Shown: positions 36,565 through 43,605 of the stretch, one piece after another
Layout: the number at the start of each line of letters is the position of its first letter
How positions within the stretch are numbered: the stretch's first letter is position 1
Assembly: GCF_015207525.1 (NCBI RefSeq)
Contig: NZ_JADEWR010000005.1
Location: 27,737-87,326, forward strand
DNA from: Nodosilinea sp. LEGE 06152
GTDB lineage: Bacteria; Cyanobacteriota; Cyanobacteriia; Phormidesmidales; Phormidesmidaceae
Direction: 5' to 3'
DNA length: 59,590 nt
Notes under the pieces: generated by a model
The model's database searches: none
What the model was told of the DNA's origin: nothing
The model's input: the letters and a program-made list of their open reading frames with translations, nothing else
Translations under genes and position numbers: made by a program

Positions 36565-37482
36565 ATGATCAAAAATGTAAAATCACGGCAAGAAGTGCTG
36601 CAATTAGCTCATGAGAGCGGTTTGACAATCGAGGAAAGTACCATTCAATTCAATGAATCAGGTCTTGATTTTCAGGTGGTGTTAGCAACAGATGCAGATG
36701 GAGTCCGCTGGATTTTACGCCTTCCTCGACGAGAGGATGTTCTACCATCAATAGACAAAGAAAAACGAACGCTGGAACTGATTGCTCCGCTTCTTAGCGT
36801 AGACGTGCCACACTGGATAATTTGCACCAACGAACTGATTGCTTACCGGGCATTGAATGGTGTGCCAGCAGGCACGATTGATCCAGAAGCAAAAGCCTAC
36901 GCGTGGGAGATTGACCCAGCGAACATACCTGATCAATTTCATGAGTCATTAGCTAAGGGAATTGTTTCCTTACATCAAATTAGCGTTGAGAAAGCACGAG
37001 CAGCAGGTCTTCCTACGAAAACCGCCGAGAAAGTACGTGTTGGGATGAGGCATAGAATGGATGCCGTTAAAAGGGAGTTTGGCGTGGGTCAGGCGTTATG
37101 GGAACGTTGGCAGTCCTGGCTTCATAACGACGAAATTTGGATGCAACAAACCGTTTTAACTCATGGTGAGTTACATGCTGGTCACATTCTGATTAATGCA
37201 CAAGCGCAAGTGACCGGATTCATTGACTGGACTGAGGCATCTGTTGCTGACCCGGCGACAGATTTTGTCGCTTACTACCAGACGTTTGGTCGAGATGCTC
37301 TCAATAAGCTAATCTCGGCATATGCAGAGGCAGGTGGACACGCATGGTCGAGGATGGCAGAGCATGTGATTGAACTGAATACCACTTCCGCTATAGGTGT
37401 TGCGGAATTTGCACTAAGGTCAGGTTTAGATGAGTACAGACAAATGGCTATGCAGTTGCTTTGTAGAGACGAATCAGCATAG
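36565..37482 (+). CDS. Macrolide 2'-phosphotransferase family, Mph(B)-like, cassette C2
   Basis: 305 aa from the Met at 36565 (start MIKNVKSRQEVL), chosen because known Mph proteins begin at this point; 14 more codons are open upstream. Strongly Mph(B)-like: TIQFNESGLDFQ, WILRLPRREDVLP, ELIAYRALNGVPAGTID, HRMDAVKREFGVGQALWERWQSWL, and VTGFIDWTEASVADPATDF with the metal-binding Asp. The catalytic loop reads HGELHAGH where Mph(A)/(B) have HGD, an Asp-to-Glu change at the catalytic base. Members phosphorylate the desosamine 2'-OH of macrolides with GTP. Substrate here is untested. A normal cassette gene flanked by attC sites at 36345 and 37544. Confidence 0.9.
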   Translation: MIKNVKSRQEVLQLAHESGLTIEESTIQFNESGLDFQVVLATDADGVRWILRLPRREDVLPSIDKEKRTLELIAPLLSVDVPHWIICTNELIAYRALNGVPAGTIDPEAKAYAWEIDPANIPDQFHESLAKGIVSLHQISVEKARAAGLPTKTAEKVRVGMRHRMDAVKREFGVGQALWERWQSWLHNDEIWMQQTVLTHGELHAGHILINAQAQVTGFIDWTEASVADPATDFVAYYQTFGRDALNKLISAYAEAGGHAWSRMAEHVIELNTTSAIGVAEFALRSGLDEYRQMAMQLLCRDESA

Positions 37483-37543
37483 TAGATGTCTGAATACAGA
37501 TGGAACACAACTTACTGATGAATTCTGGAGACATCTCATTGCT

Positions 37544-37631
37544 GTATAAGAATCCCGTTGTACGCCGACCGAATCAAGTTGGTTGGTAAGTCCTAAAGGT
37601 TGCTAGCGGCAGGTGAACGGGGTTGTTGTAC
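37544..37631 (+). other. attC: attC site of cassette C2 (degenerate inverse core)
   Basis: 88 bp. Core GTTGTAC at 37625; the inverse core is GTATAAG at 37544, with the last base changed. Arms AATCCCGTT and AACGGGGTT pair with one mismatch and are followed by further partial pairing. Same length as the neighbouring attC sites, at the expected place after the Mph gene. The weakest of the four array sites in its core. Confidence 0.72.
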
Positions 37632-37740
37632 TGCCTGGTCTAATAGTAAAAAAACCGAAAGAGTATTGGTTGGTGCTTGAGTCGAACCAACTCAAGAGTA
37701 TTGATGAAGTAGTTCTTCAAAATGAGCATTTTGGTTGAGC

Positions 37741-38166
37741 ATGAAGTCGTACCAAGTCGATGATCAATTAGTGAATGCGGCAAAGCAACAAGCTCTGAGC
37801 CGATTTCCAGAAGGATGGTCTGGAGCTGCGGCAATGTACACAGAAACAGGGCGTATTCTTACGAGTGTTTACGTTGATGCCCTCAATGAAGCAGCTTGCT
37901 TATGCCACGAAACTGGGGCAATTTGTGAGGCACATCGACTGGATGAGCGAATCTGCGCGTCAGTTTGCGTATCTAAGGAAGAGACAGTAAAACCATTTGT
38001 CATCCTGACGCCCTGCGGTATTTGTCAGGAGCGATTAGCGTATTGGGGACTAGACGTTGAAGTGGGTGTTCCTGACAAGGCAGATCCAACTCAATATCAT
38101 TCTCTAAAGTTACGTGAAGTGCAGCCCTATTATTGGCATCAAATTTATAGTGAGAATAAGGAGTAA
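37741..38166 (+). CDS. Cytidine deaminase family, blasticidin-S-deaminase-like, cassette C3
   Basis: 141 aa from the ATG at 37741 (a TTG two codons upstream is in frame). The zinc site is visible: LCHETGAICEAH supplies the first ligand and the catalytic Glu, and TPCGICQERL supplies the PCxxC cysteines. Similar proteins occur as integron cassettes and deaminate cytosine nucleosides or blasticidin S. The attC starts 27 bp after the stop. Substrate preference not decidable here. Confidence 0.88.
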   Translation: MKSYQVDDQLVNAAKQQALSRFPEGWSGAAAMYTETGRILTSVYVDALNEAACLCHETGAICEAHRLDERICASVCVSKEETVKPFVILTPCGICQERLAYWGLDVEVGVPDKADPTQYHSLKLREVQPYYWHQIYSENKE

Positions 38167-38193
38167 TGCTATATCGTGATCTGAAGTATTACA

Positions 38194-38279
38194 GCACAAC
38201 GACTCGCTCGGAGCGGATTAGCGAAGTTAGTCAATGCTGTACCAAGCTTATCGGCAACCGCTCAAGCGAACCGTTAGGC
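38194..38279 (+). other. attC: attC site of cassette C3
   Basis: 86 bp. Core GTTAGGC at 38273; inverse core GCACAAC at 38194. The arms TCGCTCGGAGCGG and CCGCTCAAGCGA pair with an extrahelical G. Confidence 0.85.
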
Positions 38280-38337
38280 TTAGGAAACCTCGCCTTGAAA
38301 CTTCGCGTGACCCTATCCTCGTTCATCGGGGTGATTG

Positions 38338-39093
38338 ATGGAGTTGATCGCCATGTATTCCCCAACTCGAGACGGATTTTCGGTTCGTGGATCGGCTGTG
38401 CGCTACACAGAGCTTCCACCTCCCAACGACCTATCCCAAGTGATCCACTGCTTCTGGGAGTTGCGGACGCTTGCCACGCTGCCGGAAGACTTTCAGTATC
38501 ACGCGCTGCCCGATGCATGCGTGAACCTCTTATTCAACCTGGTTGACACGCAGATTGCCGGGATCACGGCGCTCCACACCGAGGCGACGACGCTCAACCT
38601 GGGTACATCGTTCCACTATGTAGGGGTGCAGCTCTATCCGGGTGTGTGGCAGGGGGACCGTAACGAAATCTTGAATCGGTATGTCGGTACGCCGTACCGA
38701 GGTGCCTTGCCGCTGGTGCAGACGAGCCGACGACTCGTGAGTCTTGAATTCGCAGATATGACGCATGTGCTGTCTGAGCACGTGTGGTGGTGTATAACGC
38801 ACGGCCATGTCTACGCCAACCCAGAGACGGCGTGCATCCTATCGAATCTCGACGCCATCCGGTCAGTGGCCGATATGGCGGCGCTGCTCGAGCTGTCCCC
38901 TCGGCAGTTGCAGCGCACCCTCAAGCGCCTCACCGGCTTCGCTCCGCACGACCTGCTCAAGGTTCTGCGCGTACAGCAGTCTTTCCAAAAGCACTATCTC
39001 GATTTATATGCCGATCAGGCTCACTTCACCCATGCCTTTCGGCGGGCCATCGGCTATACCCCCGGTCAGTATCGAAGGCGCTTCGGCGTCTGA
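38338..39093 (+). CDS. AraC-family regulator, first gene of cassette C4
   Basis: 251 aa from the ATG at 38338 (a TTG is adjacent upstream). N-terminal DUF6597-like domain (YTELPPPNDLSQVIHCFWELR, YHALPDACVNLLFNL, HYVGVQLYPGVW) and C-terminal HTH (ADMAALLELSPRQLQRTLKRLTGFAPHDLLKVLRVQQSF, HAFRRAIGYTPGQYRRRFGV). Same architecture as the regulator in cassette C1 but much more GC-rich, so of different origin. Only 64 bp separate it from the VOC gene and no attC lies between, so the two share a cassette. Confidence 0.9.
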   Translation: MELIAMYSPTRDGFSVRGSAVRYTELPPPNDLSQVIHCFWELRTLATLPEDFQYHALPDACVNLLFNLVDTQIAGITALHTEATTLNLGTSFHYVGVQLYPGVWQGDRNEILNRYVGTPYRGALPLVQTSRRLVSLEFADMTHVLSEHVWWCITHGHVYANPETACILSNLDAIRSVADMAALLELSPRQLQRTLKRLTGFAPHDLLKVLRVQQSFQKHYLDLYADQAHFTHAFRRAIGYTPGQYRRRFGV

Positions 39094-39157
39094 TCCGTAC
39101 AATACCGCGCAGCGCAAGCCCGATATACTCGCATCACCTGTAACCAAGGAGCTTGCG

Positions 39158-39538
39158 ATGAAAAAAGTGAACGCGATTGGCTGGTTCGATTTGTATGTGG
39201 AAGACATGGACCGCGCCGTGGCTTTCTATGAGGCCATCTTCCAGCAGCAGCTGGAGCCGATTGGCGATCCAACCGGAGAAACTATCATGCGGGGCTTTCC
39301 CGCAGACATGGGTGCATACGGCGCAGCCGGCGCGCTCGTTAAGTCTCCCCACGGCCGCCCCGGACCTGGCGGCACTATGATTTACTTTAGTGTGAATGAC
39401 TGCACCGAGGAGCAAACACGGGTAGCCGCGGCTGGCGGTAAAATCTTGCGCCCCAAATTCTCTATTGGCCAGTTTGGCTGGGTGGCGCTATGCATGGATA
39501 CTGAAGGGAACGTATTCGGACTGAACTCGATGCGGTAG
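39158..39538 (+). CDS. VOC superfamily protein (glyoxalase/bleomycin-resistance type), second gene of C4
   Basis: 126 aa, one vicinal-oxygen-chelate unit pair: IGWFDLYVEDMDRAVAFYEAIF, then GGTMIYFSVNDCTEEQTRVAAAGGKILRPKF and GWVALCMDTEGNVFGLNS. RBS AAGGAG lies 6 bases before the ATG. Family members are metal enzymes or drug-binding proteins. The attC begins 87 bp after the stop. Pairing with an AraC-type regulator suggests an inducible detoxification unit. Confidence 0.9.
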   Translation: MKKVNAIGWFDLYVEDMDRAVAFYEAIFQQQLEPIGDPTGETIMRGFPADMGAYGAAGALVKSPHGRPGPGGTMIYFSVNDCTEEQTRVAAAGGKILRPKFSIGQFGWVALCMDTEGNVFGLNSMR

Positions 39539-39625
39539 GGTCAGCGCCGCCAGCAACCCCAAGCCCCAGCTCACACTTGAATTGAAACCAGGGGATTGGC
39601 TGGAAGGAGAGTAGAAGAATCAATA

Positions 39626-39683
39626 GCCTAACAATGCGCTGGGGCGAACCGAGAAGACGCGGCCGCTCAGATTGGCGTTAAAC
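39626..39683 (+). other. attC: attC site of cassette C4, end of array
   Basis: 58 bp. Perfect core matches: GCCTAAC at 39626 and GTTAAAC at 39677. The inner arms (CTGGGGCG and CCGCTCAG) pair only partly, so it is less regular than the others. Followed at once by the shared tail repeat. Confidence 0.8.
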
Positions 39684-39870
39684 CGCCTACAATCCTGTTT
39701 CCTAAAATATCGACTTTGAATGGGCAGAATGGCACTGTGGGAAGGTAGCTGAGGTGACTATCAATCAAGCCGAGTGCTTAATGGTCTTAGCCTGATGAAG
39801 GCTTGTAGGTTGAGTTTGAGTAGTTGCCTGCGCGCGCAGCTAGCCGTTCCGACTTACGCCACGCTACATC
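39684..39870 (+). repeat. Cassette tail repeat C and partial dispersed repeat copy 5
   Basis: CGCCTACAATCCTGTTTCCT and TTTGAATGGGCAGAATGGCA correspond to the tails at 9704 and 34271, with a 3-bp gap near the start. Ends in TTGCCTGCGCGCGCAGCTAG. The rest of the dispersed repeat is missing; a TetR gene converges from the right. Confidence 0.78.
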
Positions 39871-39907
39871 TTGGCCCTAAAGTAGCGAAGCTGTGATTTG
39901 GGGCCTC

Positions 39908-40471
39908 CTAGGACGGTTTGACCGATCGCATTCCTGCTAAAAATGCCTTGATGCTCTGCTCGCCGCGCTGGACGTTGCCGGTCGCCAGAAAATCGAGAGT
40001 GGCCCCCTGAAATAGGTGAAACAGCGATCGCGCCACCGCTTCATCTCCCGTCAGCGCCGTCAGCGACTCAATCCACTGCTGGGCCTCGCGCTCCAGAAAC
40101 TGCTGAGTTTCAGCATCGCCATGCATAGCTCGCAGGTTGAGATCCATAGTCAGCTTTAGCCAGCCCTGCATCTCTGGGGTGGTAAATTGCTGCCACATTG
40201 CCAGCAGAGACTCGGCAAAGGTATCGGCATCGGCTACGGCTGTGTTTTGCAGCGATTGGAGCTGTTCGCGCAGACGCACCTCTAGTCGGGCAATGACCTG
40301 GCGCTCTAGCTCTTGTTTGGAGCCAAAGTGGTAGACCAGCATGCGCCCGCTGGTGCCGATGCGCTTGGCGATCGCGTTAATGCTAGCGTCTAGTGCGCCC
40401 GTCTCAACGGCCACCTCCAGGCACTTTTCTATCAACTCAGCTTTCTTTTGGGGTTCGGTGGGGCGACTCAT
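39908..40471 (-). CDS. TetR-family repressor
   Basis: 187 aa. The N-terminal HTH reads ASINAIAKRIGTSGRMLVYHFGSKQELERQVI, and the C-terminal ligand domain contains FTTPEMQGWLKLTMDLNLRAMHGD. Divergent from a small membrane protein gene, with 81 bp between the start codons. Two inverted repeats of the motif GTAAT-N4-ATTAC fill that gap, so it almost certainly represses itself and the divergent gene. Ligand unknown. Confidence 0.92.
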   Translation of the reverse strand: MSRPTEPQKKAELIEKCLEVAVETGALDASINAIAKRIGTSGRMLVYHFGSKQELERQVIARLEVRLREQLQSLQNTAVADADTFAESLLAMWQQFTTPEMQGWLKLTMDLNLRAMHGDAETQQFLEREAQQWIESLTALTGDEAVARSLFHLFQGATLDFLATGNVQRGEQSIKAFLAGMRSVKPS

Positions 40472-40484
40472 ATTGACAGTTAGC

Positions 40485-40530
40485 GTAATGGCTATTACAT
40501 TTACTATTAACGTAATGTGTATTACGTTAA
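40485..40530. promoter_or_regulatory. TetR operators, two inverted repeats
   Basis: Site 1: GTAATGGCTATTAC (40485-40498). Site 2: 10-bp perfect arms TTAACGTAAT (40507) and ATTACGTTAA (40521) around GTGT. Both lie between the divergent TetR and DUF5367 starts; centre spacing is about 27 bp. Assignment to this TetR rests on position and shared motif. Confidence 0.85.
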
Positions 40531-40552
40531 CACCGTTTTACAGGTAATCACC

Positions 40553-40963
40553 ATGAACACGAAAGATCGCTTGAGCCTCGTGCTGGCTGGGTTTGGCATT
40601 TGGGCGGCAGCTACTATGGCCTATCGACAGGTGGGCTCAATTTTCTTTGAGCGCTCGGTTATGGAATATTGGCTCAACGTGGCCAGCACTGGCGGGCTAT
40701 ACACGCTGGTTTTTGTGGGGCTGATGCGGTGGCGGCGCATTGAGCCTAAAGACTGGTTGCAGGGCGCAGTTTGCATTGCGCTGCCTGGCATGCTGGGTGA
40801 GATTCCTATTCTGGCGGGCTTTGCTGACTTAATGAGCAACATGCACCCCGAAACCGCCGGACGCTATGCGGCATTTCTATTTTCTGGGTACTCGATCCTG
40901 CTGGGCTTTGCCTGGTTTATGGCGACTAAAGCGGTGCGACAGCCCTCCAAAGTCGGTCTTTGA
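40553..40963 (+). CDS. DUF5367-type membrane protein
   Basis: 136 aa from the ATG at 40553 (MNTKDRLSLV), preferred over an upstream Met that would lie inside the operator. Four membrane helices: LVLAGFGIWAAATMAY, TGGLYTLVFVGLM, AVCIALPGMLGEIPILAG, YAAFLFSGYSILLGFAWFMA. Controlled by the divergent TetR gene. Function unknown; the context suggests efflux or stress. Confidence 0.82.
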   Translation: MNTKDRLSLVLAGFGIWAAATMAYRQVGSIFFERSVMEYWLNVASTGGLYTLVFVGLMRWRRIEPKDWLQGAVCIALPGMLGEIPILAGFADLMSNMHPETAGRYAAFLFSGYSILLGFAWFMATKAVRQPSKVGL

Positions 40964-41139
40964 CCATCGCTTGTCCTGAACCTATATCAACGGCTCGTCT
41001 CGACACGGTGCTGTTTGCCATTCAATCCTGGATAGGGGCATTACACTGCAATGTCTCTACCGCAACCTGCTGTTGAACAATCCCATTTCCATCGGTTCTA
41101 ACGACTCAATGTCTTACCATCCCATCCCGAATCATCACT

Positions 41140-41595
41140 ATGTCACCAATAGAGTACGTGACTAAAGCACTGACGACATGGTCAGTAGGATTCTTTCCCT
41201 ATGCCGAGGTTTACGTGGCTGTTCCGGCGGGCATGGCCCTGGGATTAGACGCGGTTTCAGCGGTATTTTGGGGAGTACTGGGCAGCTTTGTGCCCATTCC
41301 ACTGCTGCTGTGGGGCTACGATCGCCTCATGCAAATTCCTCAGCTGCGCGTTTGGCTTTTGCGCTTAGAGAAACGCGGCGGGCAGCGGGTTAGACAGGTT
41401 TTAAGCCGCCATGGTGCCTGGTTTCTCATTCCCATGACACCCCTTTTGGGAAGTTGGACGGTGGCCATTGTTGGGCCGCTGACTGGCATTGCACCACGGC
41501 AAATTCTAGTCTTCTCACTGATTGGCATCACGCTATACGGCGTGGCGACGGCCATCGCTATAACCACCGGCATGAGCTGGTTTTCTGCCCCTTAG
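41140..41595 (+). CDS. Small multi-drug export family membrane protein
   Basis: 151 aa, PF06695-like: FFPYAEVYVAVPAGMALGLDAVSAVFWGVLGSF and GAWFLIPMTPLLGSWTVAIVGPLTGIAPRQILVFSLIGITLYGVATAI are the two conserved hydrophobic repeats. The family name is historical; transport has not been shown for most members. 107 bp before a P450 gene on the same strand. Confidence 0.8.
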   Translation: MSPIEYVTKALTTWSVGFFPYAEVYVAVPAGMALGLDAVSAVFWGVLGSFVPIPLLLWGYDRLMQIPQLRVWLLRLEKRGGQRVRQVLSRHGAWFLIPMTPLLGSWTVAIVGPLTGIAPRQILVFSLIGITLYGVATAIAITTGMSWFSAP

Positions 41596-41702
41596 GTTTT
41601 AAGCATCACCCCTAGGGTTTAGCTCAAAATCACCGTTTGAGGCTGCCGCTTTTGGCTGGCCCGATTTGTCCTGAGAACTTTTAACTATTTAGGAGATGTA
41701 CT

Positions 41703-42815
41703 GTGCAAAATTCTGAACTTTTCCGCAATCCCTTTGCGTGGTATGCCGAGATGCGCCGCAACAGGCCGGTTTTTTACGACCCAAAGCACCAAAGCTGGAT
41801 GGTGTTTCGCTACAACGATGTCAAGCAAGTCTTTTCTGACTGGCAAACATTCTCGTCTAAGGTTCCGCTGCCGCCTGAGCAAACCGATTTTACCGAAAGC
41901 TTGAATTTTACTGACCCACCAAAGCACCGCACGCTGCGATCGCTCGTGGGCCAAGTCTTTACCGCCCGACGAGTGGAGGCGCTAGCCCCTCGCATTGCAC
42001 AGATTACTCACGAGTTGATTGACACGGTTCAGCATCAGGGTGAAATGGATTTTATGCACCATTTAGCGATTCCGTTACCGGTGATTGTAATTGCTGAGAT
42101 TTTAGGTGTGCCAGTGGGCGATCGCAGCGACTTTAAACACTGGTCAGACGGCATTGTGGTCAACGACGGAGAAGCGATAACCGCTATGGCCGACTACTTT
42201 CGGCATTTGCTAGTCGAGCGTCGTAAAAACCCCAGTCAAGACTTGATTAGCGATTTGATTGCCGCCCACGAAGCAGGTGAGACCCTCTCAGCGCAAGAAC
42301 TTGTCGATTTTTGCATCGTGCTGCTCGTGGCCGGGAACGAGACCACGACCAATCTCTTGGGCAATGCTGTGCTCTGCTTTAACGACTATCCAGAGGCATT
42401 TGCACAGCTTAAACAAGATCCTCAACTGCTGCCGCTGGCAATTGAAGAAGTCTTGCGCTATCGATCACCAGTGCAGGCTATGGCCCGATTCACTCAGGTC
42501 GAAACTCAGCTCAGTGAGCAGACCATTCCAGCCGGGCAAATGGTTACCGTTTGGATGGGTGCGGCCAATCGAGATGAGGCCCAGTTTGATCACGCCGATG
42601 CGTTTGTCATCAATCGCGATCCCAACCCTCACCTGGCCTTTGGCAATGGCATTCACTTTTGCTTAGGTGCGCCGCTGGCCAGGTTGGAGGCCAAAATTGT
42701 TTTAAGCATCGTGCTAGAACGGCTGCCCAATCTCTGCATTGTGACCAACCGGGAACTGGAATTTGTTCACTCGGTCGAAGTACATGGCGTTAAATCCTTG
42801 CCGGTGTTGTTTTGA
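41703..42815 (+). CDS. Cytochrome P450 (bacterial class I type)
   Basis: 370 aa from a GTG with RBS AGGAG 6-7 bases upstream. Haem-binding loop FGNGIHFCLGAPLARLEA near residue 320, oxygen-activation motif LLVAGNETTTNLLGN, and ExxR in EEVLRYRSP. Soluble monooxygenase of the CYP107/CYP109-like kind, needing external ferredoxin or flavodoxin partners, none of which is adjacent. Slightly short at the N-terminus compared with the usual ~400 aa. Substrate unknown. Confidence 0.94.
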   Translation: MQNSELFRNPFAWYAEMRRNRPVFYDPKHQSWMVFRYNDVKQVFSDWQTFSSKVPLPPEQTDFTESLNFTDPPKHRTLRSLVGQVFTARRVEALAPRIAQITHELIDTVQHQGEMDFMHHLAIPLPVIVIAEILGVPVGDRSDFKHWSDGIVVNDGEAITAMADYFRHLLVERRKNPSQDLISDLIAAHEAGETLSAQELVDFCIVLLVAGNETTTNLLGNAVLCFNDYPEAFAQLKQDPQLLPLAIEEVLRYRSPVQAMARFTQVETQLSEQTIPAGQMVTVWMGAANRDEAQFDHADAFVINRDPNPHLAFGNGIHFCLGAPLARLEAKIVLSIVLERLPNLCIVTNRELEFVHSVEVHGVKSLPVLF

Positions 42816-42968
42816 TCAAGAATCTGATGAATTAATTTCATTAAGAGCATCCCCATCGGCTTCATATTACGCCAAACAGCTTACCCCTGCTACCGCCCCC
42901 ACCGACAAGGGCACCATGGGCTAGCAGCGGGCAGGAGTCCTGAATCGTAGATGCAACCTGAGAACTAA

Positions 42969-43005
42969 CCCCCACGGGCCAGCGGTGCCGGTGGGGGTTT
43001 TGTTT
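42969..43005 (+). terminator. Rho-independent terminator at the element border
   Basis: Stem CCCCCACGGGC / GCCGGTGGGGG with TTTTGTTT. Same design as at 21920. It separates the P450 gene region from the plasmid-like element. Confidence 0.75.
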
Positions 43006-43150
43006 GGTCGCTGCGAGATCGCGCTACAGCAGGCTCAATGGTTGCCCCCAGGGTTCACCGCGCTGAGGCAGCCCAGTGCGCTCGCGCCGGTTGCAGGTGG
43101 TGTTTGCGGTTGGAGTCGCCGTAGAGCCAGCGTAAGGAGATGGTCATTGT

Positions 43151-43597
43151 CTATTTCTGAATCGATACAAAATCCCCAAACACCCATCCTTGATAGCCAG
43201 AGGTGGGGAATTGAACGTGATACCACTTCGAACAGTCGGGTCGGATCGCCTCGCCCATGACGGCAATTGACTCCCCGACCAAGCCATAGCTACCGATGTG
43301 AACTGAGGTAGAGGGCTGGGGTCGTACATTAACCCGGCTACCCTCCTTTTGCCCCGTAATGCGGGCGGCTAACCATTCCCCATAGGCAATCGTAGCGGGG
43401 GAGCATTGACCCGCTGCCGCTGCTGGGACTGGGCTGGGCTCGGGAGTTGGTGCCTCAGGCTGCGTTACCAACGCTTTGATGTTGACGGGAGTATCCTGCA
43501 TCGGGGCCACCGCGATACCGCCATCACCCGTAGGGCGAATGGTGCAGCTGCTGCTAACGAGGGAGATCGCGACTAAGGCCAAAAGGGGACGACCCAT
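43151..43597 (-). CDS. SH3-domain lipoprotein-like protein
   Basis: 148 aa from the ATG at 43597, with AGGAG 5 bases upstream and 8 bp after the preceding stop; the longer frame overlapping the lysozyme gene is rejected. N-terminal signal LLALVAISLVSSSC may be lipidated at Cys, though the lipobox is imperfect. Pro-rich linker, then a bacterial SH3 domain (GSRVNVRPQPSTSVHIGSYGLVGESIAVMGE...WYHVQFPTSGYQGWVFGDFV) likely to bind peptidoglycan. Last gene of the leftward arm. Confidence 0.75.
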   Translation of the reverse strand: MGRPLLALVAISLVSSSCTIRPTGDGGIAVAPMQDTPVNIKALVTQPEAPTPEPSPVPAAAAGQCSPATIAYGEWLAARITGQKEGSRVNVRPQPSTSVHIGSYGLVGESIAVMGEAIRPDCSKWYHVQFPTSGYQGWVFGDFVSIQK

Positions 43598-43605
43598 AGG
43601 AACTC

